Below, one piece after another: positions 9,014 to 17,248 of a stretch of DNA of 64,000 bases (positions are counted from its first letter, which is position 1; every line of letters starts with the position of its first letter). Source of the DNA: Planctomycetia bacterium (GTDB lineage Bacteria; Planctomycetota; Planctomycetia; Pirellulales; UBA1268). The DNA lies in the NCBI GenBank assembly GCA_014192425.1, contig BJHK01000008.1, positions 109,472-173,471 of the forward strand, read 5' to 3'. The notes below the pieces were generated by a model. That model had not been told where the DNA came from. It searched no databases and saw only the letters and a program-made list of their open reading frames with translations. A program made the translations under genes and the position numbers.

Positions 9014-11281
9014 ATGTCCCCCCTCCGTCGAAGTGCCGGTCTGTTCACCTCGTCCGTCGTCCGGGTGATGGTGCTGGTGGTGGTGTGTGGGGCCGCGATC
9101 GCGGCCGACAAGCCCGTCCAGGATCCGTCCGTCGGCCCGGCCGCTCCGTCGATCTATCCGCAGGTCCATCTGCAGCAGCCATCGCGTGGCTACAGAACGG
9201 CGCCCCTCGCGGTTTCGGCAGCCGAGGCACGGGCCAGGGAGATGATCGAGGCGGCCCTGCAGAAGCGGTGTGAGGACGCCCTGGATTTCAGCGACATGCC
9301 GCTCCGCGACGTCGTCAGCAGCCTCGGTGAGACCTGGAATCTGCCGATCCGCATCGATCGAAAGTCCCTCGACGAGGCGGGAATCGATCCCGAGACGTCG
9401 ATCACCAACGTGGCCGTGAAGGGAGAGACTCTTCGCGGCGTGCTGCAGGCTGTCCTCGACGACATCGACCTGACGTGGATCGTGGCGGGAGAACGGCTCG
9501 TGATCACGACGAAAGAGGTAGCCGGGGGCGCACTCATCACCCGGCTCTACCCCCTGCCCTTCGGGACGGCGAAGCAGCCGGTCGATTTCCAGCCAGTGAT
9601 CGACGCGATCGTGAACACGATCGGCAGCCCCGCGGCCTGGGCAGACCAGGGAGGCGATGGCCAGATCCGGCCGGCCGAGGGGGGCGAGCCGATGCTCGTG
9701 GTCAGCCAGACGGAGGAGTTGCATGCGGAGGTCGAGGCGCTGCTCCGCGGCATGCACGACCGGGCCCTGGCGGAATTTCTCGACGACGCCGGCCAGCCGC
9801 GGCGGACGCCCGTCGTCAGGATTCATCGCTGTGCAGACAAGAAGACCCGCGACGAGCTCGTCGCCAGCCTCGCCGGCTTGTGCAATGCCGCGCTTGCGGC
9901 CGACGGCGACCCGGCGGCGAAGGTCACGGCGCTCGGGCAGCATATCGTGGTTCAGTCCTCCAAGGCCGACTTTCAGGCGCTGGCGGGGCAGGTCGTCGCC
10001 GCGACCGTGGGGGTGCGGCCGCTGCCGTCGTCTGGCCTCGGCGAGGCTGGTTTCTCCGGGCAGGGGAATGCGGGTTTCGGAATAAGAAATGTCGCCGTGC
10101 CGCAGCCGAACCCGCAGCCGGGGAACGCGAATGAGGCTGGCCAGGGAGCCGGCGCAGGCCCGGCGGCGGCCGGCGCAGGCCCGGCGGCGGCCGGCGCAGG
10201 CCCGGCGGCGGCCGGCGCAGGCCAGGCTCAGGCTCGGGCTCCCGCCCCTGCCGCGGCGCCCCCGGCACCGGCCCCGCCGATCTATCCGCAGGTGCATCTG
10301 CAGCACCCGTCGCGCGGCTACCGCGTCGCGTTGCTCGCCCGGTCGGAGGCGGAGGCTCGGGCTCGCAAGGCGATCGACGCGGCCCTGCGGAAGGGTCTCG
10401 ACGACGTTCCGGAATTCAACGACAAGCCGCTCCGTGACGTCGTCAGAACGCTGGAGAATTTGTGGGGCTTGCCAATCCGCATCGATCACAAGTCGCTCGA
10501 CGAGGCGGGGATCGATCCGGAGACGTCGATCACAGCGGTCGGCGCGAAGGAAGAGACCCTGCGGAGCGTGCTGCAGGCCGTGCTCGACGGCATCGACCTG
10601 ACGTGGGTCGTGAGGGGGGAGCGGCTCGTGATCACGACGACGGAAAAGGCCGCCGAGATGCTCGCGACACGGCTCTATCCCCTTCCCTTGGGGACGGCCA
10701 ACCCGCCGGTCGATTTTCAGTCGTTGATCGACACGATCACGAACACCGTCGGTGGCCCGAGCGTGTGGGCGGATCAGGGTGGCGACGGCCAGATTCGGCC
10801 GGCGGAAGGAGGTGAGCCGTTGCTCGTGATCCTGCAGACAGAAGCGATTCACGGCGAGATCGAGGCGCTGCTCCGCGGGATGCATGAACGGGCGTTGGCC
10901 GAATTCCTCGACGCCACAGGTCAGCCGCGCCGGACGCCCGTCGTCAGGATGTATCGCTGCACGGACAAGAACGTTCGCGACGAACTCGTCGCCAAACTCG
11001 CCGACCTCTGCAATGCCTCGCTGGCCGGTGACGGTGATCCCGCGGCCAAGGTCGGGGCGCTTGCCGAAAATCTCGTGGTCCAGTCGGCGACAGCCGATTT
11101 CCATGCGCTTGCCGCCCAGATCGTCGCTGCGACCGTGGGGGTGCAGCCCCGGCAGCCGCGGCCGACCGGCAATTTTTGCGGTGGCATGGGCGGCGGCTCG
11201 TTCGTCGGCACGCCGCATCCCGTCCCGCAGGAGGCCACCGAGGGCCAGGGCGGCATGGGAATGGGCAGCCACGCGCCGTAG
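9014..11281 (+). CDS. Exported protein with duplicated STN-like module
   Basis: A 755-residue protein. The ATG at 9014 has CAGGAG upstream and begins a signal peptide (VVRVMVLVVVCGAAIAADK). It consists of two copies of a roughly 320-residue unit, about residues 45-345 and 420-735, sharing the order IYPQVHLQ.PSRGYR, then MPLRDVV/KPLRDVV, then IDRKSLDEAGIDPETSIT, then LTW.V.GERLVITT, then WADQGGDGQIRPAEGGEP. The xPLRDVV...LDEAGID...LVITT pattern resembles the STN (secretin/TonB N-terminal) fold seen in many planctomycete exported proteins. No secretin barrel is present. An Ala-Gly-Pro linker built on a 21-base repeat joins the copies. The function is unknown; a peptidoglycan- or envelope-associated structural role is a guess. 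Confidence 0.75.
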   Translation: MSPLRRSAGLFTSSVVRVMVLVVVCGAAIAADKPVQDPSVGPAAPSIYPQVHLQQPSRGYRTAPLAVSAAEARAREMIEAALQKRCEDALDFSDMPLRDVVSSLGETWNLPIRIDRKSLDEAGIDPETSITNVAVKGETLRGVLQAVLDDIDLTWIVAGERLVITTKEVAGGALITRLYPLPFGTAKQPVDFQPVIDAIVNTIGSPAAWADQGGDGQIRPAEGGEPMLVVSQTEELHAEVEALLRGMHDRALAEFLDDAGQPRRTPVVRIHRCADKKTRDELVASLAGLCNAALAADGDPAAKVTALGQHIVVQSSKADFQALAGQVVAATVGVRPLPSSGLGEAGFSGQGNAGFGIRNVAVPQPNPQPGNANEAGQGAGAGPAAAGAGPAAAGAGPAAAGAGQAQARAPAPAAAPPAPAPPIYPQVHLQHPSRGYRVALLARSEAEARARKAIDAALRKGLDDVPEFNDKPLRDVVRTLENLWGLPIRIDHKSLDEAGIDPETSITAVGAKEETLRSVLQAVLDGIDLTWVVRGERLVITTTEKAAEMLATRLYPLPLGTANPPVDFQSLIDTITNTVGGPSVWADQGGDGQIRPAEGGEPLLVILQTEAIHGEIEALLRGMHERALAEFLDATGQPRRTPVVRMYRCTDKNVRDELVAKLADLCNASLAGDGDPAAKVGALAENLVVQSATADFHALAAQIVAATVGVQPRQPRPTGNFCGGMGGGSFVGTPHPVPQEATEGQGGMGMGSHAP
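10148..10230 (+). repeat. 21-bp in-frame tandem repeat (AGAGPAA linker)
   Basis: Units start at 10148, 10169, 10190 and 10211. Three are essentially identical and the fourth degenerates. The consensus begins GCCGGCGCAGGCCCGGCG. Because 21 is a multiple of three, copy-number changes would lengthen or shorten the linker between the two STN-like units by seven residues without breaking the frame. Confidence 0.9.
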
Positions 11282-11324
11282 GCCGGCGTTGCGGGAATCC
11301 GCTCCCGGCCGCTACCGTCTCGGC

Positions 11325-12395
11325 ATGGAAACGCCGCGCCGGATCGCCGTGATTCTTCCGCGCTGGGTCGGCGACGTCTGCATGGCGACGCCGCTCTTGC
11401 GCGGCCTGCGCGGTCGGTTTGGAGACGCCCGGATCACGGGCGTGATGCGGCCCCTGTTCGCCGACCTGCTCGCCGGCACGCCCTGGCTCGACGACACGAT
11501 TTTCTACGATCGCCACAGTCGCGACCCGGCCGTCGGCTTTCGGGCGGCGGCTCGGGCGCTCGGTCGCCTGCGCGTCGATCTGGCCGTCGTTCTTCCCGGC
11601 TCCCTCTCCTCCGCGGCCCTCGCCTGGGCAGGCGCTGCCCGGCGGCGGATCGGCTGCGGCGGCAACCTGCGCGGACTGCTCCTCACCGACGTCGTCCGCG
11701 AGCCGGCCTCCGGCACGCGGCTCACGCCGCCGCAGGCGTTCGCCCTGCTCGGCCAGGCCCTCGGCCTTCCGGACGAGTCGCTGGACCTCGAACTGGCGAC
11801 GACTCCGGCTGACGAATCGCGGGCCGATGCCGTGCTGGCCGAACTCTTTCCACTGGCGGCGTCCCGGGCGGCCGGGCCGCTCGTGGTGGTCAACGACAAC
11901 AGTTCCAACGGCACGGCCCGGGCCTGGGGGGCGGCGAACCATGCGGCACTCGCCCGCTGGCTCATTGCCGCGGTTCCCGGCTGCCGGGTTCTCGTGCACT
12001 GCGGCCCCGGCGACCGGGAGCAGGCCCGGGAGATCGTTGCCCGGGCCGGCCACGAGGCGGTTCGCGGGCTGGGTGACGTCGCCGAACTGCCGCTCGGCCT
12101 GTCGAAGGCGGTCTACCGCCGGGCCGCCCTCGCGATCACGTCCGACAGCGGGCCGCGGCACATCGCGGCCGCGTTCGGCGTGCCGACGGTGGCCCTGATC
12201 GGGCCGACCGACCCGCTGTCGGGCCGGTCGGCGCCGGGATCGTGCCGCGAGATCCGCCTCGACCTCCCCTGCGCCCCCTGCGCCGCGGCGGTCTGCCCGC
12301 TCGGTCACAACGACTGCATGCGGCTGATCGGCGTGGAGCAGGTCGGCGCGGCCGCCCTCGACGCCCTCGCCGCCGGCCGACGTATGATTGCCTGA
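11325..12395 (+). CDS. Glycosyltransferase family 9 (heptosyltransferase-like)
   Basis: A 356-residue GT-B glycosyltransferase of the ADP-heptose:LPS heptosyltransferase family. The N-terminal domain starts RRIAVILPRWVGDVCMATPLL, like WaaC/WaaF. The C-terminal nucleotide-binding part has LAITSDSGPRHIAAAFGVPTVALIGPTDP, the family signature with the conserved acidic residue and glycine-rich turn. A Cys-containing end (CAPCAAAVCPLGHNDCM) matches the CxxC...C tail common in these enzymes. Role inferred: lipopolysaccharide core or other surface glycan synthesis on the cytoplasmic face. The start at 11325 lies 43 bases after the previous gene. Confidence 0.9.
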   Translation: METPRRIAVILPRWVGDVCMATPLLRGLRGRFGDARITGVMRPLFADLLAGTPWLDDTIFYDRHSRDPAVGFRAAARALGRLRVDLAVVLPGSLSSAALAWAGAARRRIGCGGNLRGLLLTDVVREPASGTRLTPPQAFALLGQALGLPDESLDLELATTPADESRADAVLAELFPLAASRAAGPLVVVNDNSSNGTARAWGAANHAALARWLIAAVPGCRVLVHCGPGDREQAREIVARAGHEAVRGLGDVAELPLGLSKAVYRRAALAITSDSGPRHIAAAFGVPTVALIGPTDPLSGRSAPGSCREIRLDLPCAPCAAAVCPLGHNDCMRLIGVEQVGAAALDALAAGRRMIA

Positions 12396-12414
12396 ATTCC
12401 ACCGGAGCCTTTTC

Positions 12415-13482
12415 ATGCTGCAGTTCATCGGGATGCTCGCCGCCATCGCCCTCACGGCCTGCTGCTGGGGCGCCTACGGGCCGGTCCTTCACTTCGGCCG
12501 CGACGCGATGCATTCGAGCCTCCGGCCGTTCGTCTGCGTGGGTGCGGCCTACTTCCTGATCGCGGTGCTGTTCCCGGCGGCGATCCTCGCCGTCTGGGGC
12601 GAGCGCGGCCAGTGGACGGTGAAGGGAACCGTCTGGAGCCTGCTGGCGGGAGCCGCCGGCGCGCTCGGCGCCCTCGGGGTGATCCTCGCCCTCGGCTTCG
12701 GCGGCCGGCCGATCTACGTGATGCCGCTCGTGTTCGGCGGGGCCCCGGTCGTGAACACGCTGCTGACCGCCTTCATGAACCGTGGCTTCTCCCAACTCAA
12801 GGCGCCGTTTCTGGCCGGCCTGCTCCTCGTCGTGACCGGCGCGGTGACGGTGCTCGTCTTCAAGCCGCAGGCGGCCGGGCACGGATCGCCGGCCACGGCC
12901 GCGCCGGCCGGCGCGGCGCACGCTTCCGGTCCGGCCGCCGGTGACACGGCGACCGACGAACCTGCCGCGGCCGTCCGGCCGGTCGAGAAAAAAGCCGAGC
13001 GGCTCGTCGAGGTGCTCCTCGCGACGCTCCTGGCGCTAGTCTGCTGGGGCGCCTACGGCCCGGTGCTGCACCGTGGCCAGGGGGCGATGGGGGGCAGCCG
13101 GCTGCGGCCGCTGTTGTGCATCGGCGCGGCCTACTTTTTGATCGCGGTGCTCGTGCCGCTGGCCCTGCTCGGGCCGATGGGAGATGCCGGAAGCTGGAAC
13201 GTCGGCGGCACGCTCTGGAGTCTGGCGGCCGGCTCCCTCGGCGCCCTCGGCGCGCTCGGCACGATCCTCGCGTTCAATCTCGGCGGCAAGCCGTTCACGG
13301 TGATGCCGGTCGTGTTCGGCTGCGCGCCGGTGATCAACACGCTGACCACGCTCGCCCTGACCCGGACGCCGACCACGGCCGTCAGCCCGTTCTTCCTCGC
13401 CGGCATGCTCGTCGTCGGCGTGGGCGCCGCCACGGTGCTGGCCTTCGGCCCGCGCGGGCACGCCCCGGCGAAGCCGGCGTGA
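12415..13482 (+). CDS. Integral membrane protein with internal duplication (DMT-like)
   Basis: A 355-residue membrane protein. The ATG at 12415 has CCGGAG upstream; a TTG 27 bases earlier is less likely. Residues 1-143 and about 200-345 are clearly repeats: both contain CCWGAYGPVLH or VCWGAYGPVLH, then AAYFLIAVL.P, then GALGALG.IL.F..GG.P..VMP.VFG.APV.NTL. Each copy has about five hydrophobic segments. They are joined by an Ala/Pro-rich hydrophilic linker (about 150-195). This resembles the inverted or tandem architecture of drug/metabolite and sugar-uptake carriers, but I do not recognise a named family. It begins 20 bases after the glycosyltransferase gene, so it may be in the same operon. 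Confidence 0.7.
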   Translation: MLQFIGMLAAIALTACCWGAYGPVLHFGRDAMHSSLRPFVCVGAAYFLIAVLFPAAILAVWGERGQWTVKGTVWSLLAGAAGALGALGVILALGFGGRPIYVMPLVFGGAPVVNTLLTAFMNRGFSQLKAPFLAGLLLVVTGAVTVLVFKPQAAGHGSPATAAPAGAAHASGPAAGDTATDEPAAAVRPVEKKAERLVEVLLATLLALVCWGAYGPVLHRGQGAMGGSRLRPLLCIGAAYFLIAVLVPLALLGPMGDAGSWNVGGTLWSLAAGSLGALGALGTILAFNLGGKPFTVMPVVFGCAPVINTLTTLALTRTPTTAVSPFFLAGMLVVGVGAATVLAFGPRGHAPAKPA

Positions 13483-13679
13483 TGCGGGTATCGGGGTTTC
13501 CCGTGCCCTTTCACCGTTCGTTCGCGGCGCTCTCGACACGCACGGTTCGGGGCTGCCCATGCCCCATCGCCGGACGTTCGCGGATGCCTTCCTGGCATCC
13601 GCTCACTCAGACCGGCCTGCGCTTCGGCATCCGGCCTGCGCTTGGCCGCTCAAGCCGGCTCCTGGGCATGGGCAACCCC
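13480..13679 (+). repeat. Dispersed 3'-end repeat, copy A
   Basis: About 200 bases starting at the TGA of the preceding gene. It shares most of its right half with the copy at 29358-29556, including CCCATGCCCCATCGCCGG and a GCTCAAGCCGGCTCCTGGG segment. It contains a perfect 9-bp hairpin at 13580-13602 (GCGGATGCC, five-base loop, GGCATCCGC); copy B keeps the same stem with a different loop. The left part (13486-13545) is more diverged. It carries no gene; the remaining bases to 13756 are featureless. Confidence 0.85.
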
Positions 13680-13756
13680 TCACGGATTCATCGAGCATGA
13701 GGTCAACAAGAACCTGTCCCCGGTAGGAACCGGATCGTGACGACGGTGATTCACGT

Positions 13757-14458
13757 TCAGGTGCCGCGGCGGCCGCCGAACCAGAGGATGTGGTGCCGCT
13801 GGGCGAGGCGGAAGCCGAGGCGGGCGCATTCGCCGGCCAGCCAGGCGGACTGCGCCTGGAGTTCCGCGGCCGTGCGGGCCTGCGGCATGAGGAGCACGCG
13901 GCTCCGGTCGATCCCCGGGCCGAGGTCGTCGACCCAGCGGACCGTCTCCTCGATGTCGGCCGGCGTCTCGACGACGAACTTCAGCTGGTGGTCCGGGGCC
14001 GAGGCGACGAGGTCCCGAATCACGTCGTCGCGGCGCCGGGCCGCCTCGTGCCTGGCCGCCCAGCCTCCCGACGTGTCGGCCGGCGGCGCTGACGATGAGA
14101 GCTTGGGGCTGATCGACATCAGGTCGGAGGCGGGAGGGCCATCCGCCGGAATGACGGTTCCGGCCGTCTCGATCGTGACGTGGTAACCACGGTCCCGCAG
14201 GGCGGCACACAGCGGTCCGACGTCGGCTGCGAGCAGCGGCTCGCCGCCGGTGACCACGACGTGCCGGGGCCCGCATGCCTGCACGGCCGCGAGCACCGCG
14301 GGAACGTCCATCGTCTGCCCCTCGGGCTGCCACGAGGTGAAGGGCGTGTCGCACCATCCACAGCGCAGGTTGCAGCCGCTGGTGCGCACGAACGTGCTCG
14401 GCGTCCCCGCCAGCAGCCCCTCCCCCTGCAGCGACGCGTAGATCTCGGCGATCCTCAC
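13757..14458 (-). CDS. queE: 7-carboxy-7-deazaguanine synthase QueE
   Basis: A 233-residue radical SAM enzyme that converts 6-carboxytetrahydropterin to 7-carboxy-7-deazaguanine in queuosine/7-deazapurine synthesis. It starts MRIAEIYASLQGEG, the QueE hallmark. The [4Fe-4S] cluster motif CNLRCGWC places Cys29, Cys33 and Cys36. A conserved VVVTGGEPLL follows at about 67-76, which binds SAM. Its start lies 19 bases after the queC stop, so queC and queE form a minus-strand operon. The pathway partner QueD is not in the window. Confidence 0.93.
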   Translation of the reverse strand: MRIAEIYASLQGEGLLAGTPSTFVRTSGCNLRCGWCDTPFTSWQPEGQTMDVPAVLAAVQACGPRHVVVTGGEPLLAADVGPLCAALRDRGYHVTIETAGTVIPADGPPASDLMSISPKLSSSAPPADTSGGWAARHEAARRRDDVIRDLVASAPDHQLKFVVETPADIEETVRWVDDLGPGIDRSRVLLMPQARTAAELQAQSAWLAGECARLGFRLAQRHHILWFGGRRGT

Positions 14459-14477
14459 GGTCCCGTCTCCCAGCCGC

Positions 14478-15260
14478 TCACCGCCACCGGTCCGGCGCGG
14501 ACCGGGGATCGGTCACGCCGGCGGCGGCGAAGCCGGCGGCCCGCAGCAGACAGGCGTCGCACGTCCCGCAGGGACGGCCGTCCGCTCCCGGCTCGTAGCA
14601 GCTCGTCGTCAGGCCGGGATCGAGGCCGAGGGCGAGGCCCATGCGGACGATCGCCTCCTTGGAGAGTCCGGCGAGCGGCGCGAGGAACTCGACCGGCCGT
14701 CCCTCGACACCGGCCTTCGTGCCGAGCGCCGCCATGCGGGCGAAGGCCTCCAGGTATTCCGGCCGGCAGTCGGGGTAGCCGCTGTAATCCACGGCGTTGA
14801 TGCCGATCACGATCGCCTCCGCCCTGCGGGCTTCGGCCAGCGCCAGGGCGAGCGACAGGAAGACGGTGTTGCGGGCGGGGACGTAGGTGGCCGGGATGCC
14901 GTGGGCGATGTCGGCCGCGGAGCGGCCGTGCGGCACGGCGATCGCCGCGTCGGTCAGCGCGCTTCCGCCGAACGCGGCGAGGTCGATCTTCAGCATGACG
15001 TGCGGGGCGATGCCGAGGGCCGCCGCCACCTGCCGGGCGGCATCGAGTTCCGCCCGGTGCCGCTGGCCGTAGTCGATGGTCAGGGCGGTCAGCCGGAAAC
15101 CCTGCGCCTGTGCCCAGCGGGCCGCGGTGGCCGAATCAAGGCCGCCGGAGAGGAGGGCCACGGCGTGCCGGCCGGCAGCCGGGCCTGTGCCGGGCCCCTG
15201 CCCTGCCGGAGAAGGATCGCCTGCCGGAGAAGGGGCGCCTATCGGTCCGGCTGAATTCAT
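14478..15260 (-). CDS. queC: 7-cyano-7-deazaguanine synthase QueC
   Basis: A 260-residue ATP-dependent ligase that makes preQ0 from 7-carboxy-7-deazaguanine and ammonia. The PP-loop SGGLDS is at residues 38-43 and the zinc site is the C-terminal [17 protein letters not shown]. An internal [19 protein letters not shown] matches the family. Start choice is uncertain. The ATG at 15260 adds about 33 Pro/Ala/Gly residues and leaves only 18 bases to the divergent queF. A GTG at 15161 would begin right at the PP-loop strand and leave room for promoters. Homology begins only at about residue 32. Confidence 0.9.
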   Translation of the reverse strand: MNSAGPIGAPSPAGDPSPAGQGPGTGPAAGRHAVALLSGGLDSATAARWAQAQGFRLTALTIDYGQRHRAELDAARQVAAALGIAPHVMLKIDLAAFGGSALTDAAIAVPHGRSAADIAHGIPATYVPARNTVFLSLALALAEARRAEAIVIGINAVDYSGYPDCRPEYLEAFARMAALGTKAGVEGRPVEFLAPLAGLSKEAIVRMGLALGLDPGLTTSCYEPGADGRPCGTCDACLLRAAGFAAAGVTDPRSAPDRWR

Positions 15261-15278
15261 GGCACACTCGCAACCATC

Positions 15279-15662
15279 ATGAGCACCTTCACATCTCCGT
15301 CCCGCGAGCAGTTGGAGACCTTTGCCAACCAGTTTCCCGGGCGCGACTACACGATCGAGATCATCTGCCCCGAGTTCACCTCCGTCTGCCCGAAGACAGG
15401 GCAGCCGGACTTCGGCACGCTGACGTTCCGCTACGTCCCGGACCGGCTGTGCGTGGAACTCAAGAGCCTCAAAGTCTACCTGCAGTCGTTCCGCAACGAA
15501 GGGATCTTCTACGAGAACGTCAGCAACCGGATTTTCGACGACCTCGTCGCGGTGCTCCAGCCGCGCCGGATGACGCTCCTCGCCGAGTTCACGCCGCGGG
15601 GCGGCATCCGTTCCCGGATCGCGGTCTCCCACCCTGCTGCCGACCACCTCGGCCCCGTCTGA
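15279..15662 (+). CDS. queF: NADPH-dependent preQ0 reductase QueF (short, unimodular)
   Basis: A 127-residue T-fold enzyme that reduces preQ0 to preQ1, the committed step to queuosine. Cys37 in [14 protein letters not shown] is the thioimide-forming nucleophile and Asp44 the proton donor. The QueF motif [14 protein letters not shown] lies near residues 59-72. Its length matches the Bacillus-type unimodular QueF rather than the 280-residue E. coli form. It is transcribed away from queC-queE. Its presence argues that these genes serve tRNA queuosine rather than DNA deazapurine modification. Confidence 0.93.
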   Translation: MSTFTSPSREQLETFANQFPGRDYTIEIICPEFTSVCPKTGQPDFGTLTFRYVPDRLCVELKSLKVYLQSFRNEGIFYENVSNRIFDDLVAVLQPRRMTLLAEFTPRGGIRSRIAVSHPAADHLGPV

Positions 15663-15732
15663 TACGGGTCAGACTCGAGCCTCGCGCGGTTCGCTGGTCG
15701 GGGCCGCCCGCGCCCCGTCGCCGGACGTTCGC
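15660..15732 (+). repeat. Dispersed 3'-end repeat, copy C (truncated)
   Basis: It begins at the queF TGA (TGATACGGGT) and continues with CTCGAGCCTCGCGCGG and TTCGCTGGTCGGGG, matching copy B at 29358 almost base for base. It breaks off after CGGACGTTCGC at about 15732, before the hairpin found in copies A and B. Confidence 0.85.
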
Positions 15733-15759
15733 TTCAGCGGCCCCTCTCCGCGACGGTCA

Positions 15760-16896
15760 TCAGCGCTCGCGCCGGTTTCGTTCCTCGACGACGCCGCGAA
15801 TGGCGTCCAGTTTGGCGGTCCCCTGCCCCTTGTCGGGAACGAGCCAACCTCCTTCGTCGATCTCGTTCCAGGCGTAGAACAACATCGTCTTCGCCTCAGC
15901 GGCATCTGGATTCGCATCGACCCAGGCGAAGGCCGAGCGGACGTGGGCCGCCAACGCGTCGGGGGTGGGCTGCTGCCTGTCCCCGAGGTTGTCGCGTGGT
16001 CCGCCCCAGCCAGCGGTCAGATTCGGCACCACCTTCCTGCCGGTCGCCTTCATCCCGTCCCAGTGCCGGGCGTGGGCCTTGCAGAGTCCGGCGTAATCGG
16101 GACCGCCGAAGGTGGTGTAGGCGCCCATCGCGTCCAGGCCCGCGCCCTCGACCGCCGCGGCGCCCGCCGCCGGCGACTGCGTCATCGCCACGAAGTAGGG
16201 GTTCTTCTGGCCGGAATCGATGATTCGCTTGCGCAGGTTCTCGATGTGGGCCCGTGCCTTTTCCATTGACCCGAACACCCTCTCGGGGGATTCGGAGTTG
16301 TCCCAGAACATCAGGTACAGGAGTGGACGGCCGCCGGCGACCTTCTGGTAGTTCGGCTCCTGCATCATGTCGATCCACTCACGGATCTCATCCTCGTTCT
16401 GCCGGGGATAGACGATCAGGCAGAAGTTGATGTCGGCCTTGTGTTTGCTCTTCAGATACAGCCGCCGCGCCCGATTCAAATTGTCGTGTTCGAACCCGTC
16501 GCCCCTGGCTCCCTTCCAGTAGTAGATGAAGGCGAAGTAATCGATGCCTCCGGCTTTCGCGTAGGCGATCTCCTGATCGACGGCCTCCGGCGTGTCGCCG
16601 TGAACCTCGACCTCGGTGTCCGAGGTCACCGTGGCGTAGAAGGGGAGCCGTCCGTGCCATTTCCTGTCCGCGAGGTTTTTTTCGTAGGGGTTCACCTTGT
16701 CGTCGAACCAGGCGTCCCAGCGGATCGCTCCAATGGTGATCCGGTCGGGAGCCGTCGCGGCCCGGTGCTTTTCCGCGGATTCACCGGCACCCGCGGCCGC
16801 ATCCTCGGCCGGGGCTTGCCCCGCGAGGACTGCCAGGCCGAGGCCCACAGCGAGAACTGCCCGCATCAGGCGTGCGGGATTTCTCAGTCGTTTCAT
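15760..16896 (-). CDS. Exported GH99/WbsX-like protein
   Basis: A 378-residue secreted protein. The ATG at 16896 has AAAGGGGAC upstream and opens a signal peptide (LMRAVLAVGLGLAVLAGQAPAED); upstream in-frame starts are rejected. The mature part looks like the GH99-like/WbsX TIM barrel: WDAWFDDKVNPY, AKAGGIDYFAFIYYWKG, GRPLLYLMFWDN and the terminal FYAWNEIDEGGWLVPD, which parallels the AWNEWxEGxxLEP ending of WbsX proteins. Relatives act on mannose-containing or O-antigen glycans; the substrate here is unknown. It is monocistronic, with a long upstream region shared with a divergent gene. Confidence 0.75.
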   Translation of the reverse strand: MKRLRNPARLMRAVLAVGLGLAVLAGQAPAEDAAAGAGESAEKHRAATAPDRITIGAIRWDAWFDDKVNPYEKNLADRKWHGRLPFYATVTSDTEVEVHGDTPEAVDQEIAYAKAGGIDYFAFIYYWKGARGDGFEHDNLNRARRLYLKSKHKADINFCLIVYPRQNEDEIREWIDMMQEPNYQKVAGGRPLLYLMFWDNSESPERVFGSMEKARAHIENLRKRIIDSGQKNPYFVAMTQSPAAGAAAVEGAGLDAMGAYTTFGGPDYAGLCKAHARHWDGMKATGRKVVPNLTAGWGGPRDNLGDRQQPTPDALAAHVRSAFAWVDANPDAAEAKTMLFYAWNEIDEGGWLVPDKGQGTAKLDAIRGVVEERNRRER

Positions 16897-17248
16897 CACA
16901 AGTCCCCTTTCTGAAGAATCCTTCTGGTGATCCACCGGCAGGCTACCTTGGTACGCTGACGACAGCGATTTGTAGAGCGGCCGGGCGTTGAGCGGCTTGA
17001 TCATCATCGTCGCGAACGTCCGCGAGCCACGGCTCGAGGCCCGCCGTTGTTGTTGCCAGCCACCCTCTCTACTTTCATCCGTACCATGCCTGCGGACGAA
17101 GTCCCCGGCCGAAAACCGTAAAAAACACCGGTTTTTTTGCCCGTGTGTGGGTACGGCGTCGGCGAAGTCGCCGGTTCGCCGCTATCCTTCCCCCGGACTG
17201 CAGGGACCGTCCCCGCCGGCCGCTTCCCTCCACCCCGGAACCCGACCC
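16897..17248. other. Divergent promoter region with AT-rich hairpin
   Basis: This 352-base region separates two divergent genes and contains no convincing coding sequence. Unusually for this genome it holds A and T runs. AAAAAAC at 17120-17126, a four-base loop and GTTTTTT at 17131-17137 form a 7-bp stem, followed by one further T. This may be an attenuator in the leader of the downstream plus-strand gene, or a relic terminator. Confidence 0.55.

Noticed and set aside
10148..10230. Short regularly spaced repeat as a CRISPR or VNTR locus outside genes
   Set aside because: It is an in-frame 21-bp repeat inside a coding sequence and encodes a flexible linker.
8579..11272. 897-codon open frame on the minus strand
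   Set aside because: It is the antisense shadow of the duplicated STN-like gene. Its apparent internal repeats simply mirror that duplication.
16897..17248. Intrinsic terminator at 17120-17137
   Set aside because: The stem is mostly A-T pairs and it lies between two divergent genes with no transcript expected to end there. It is kept only as a structural note.
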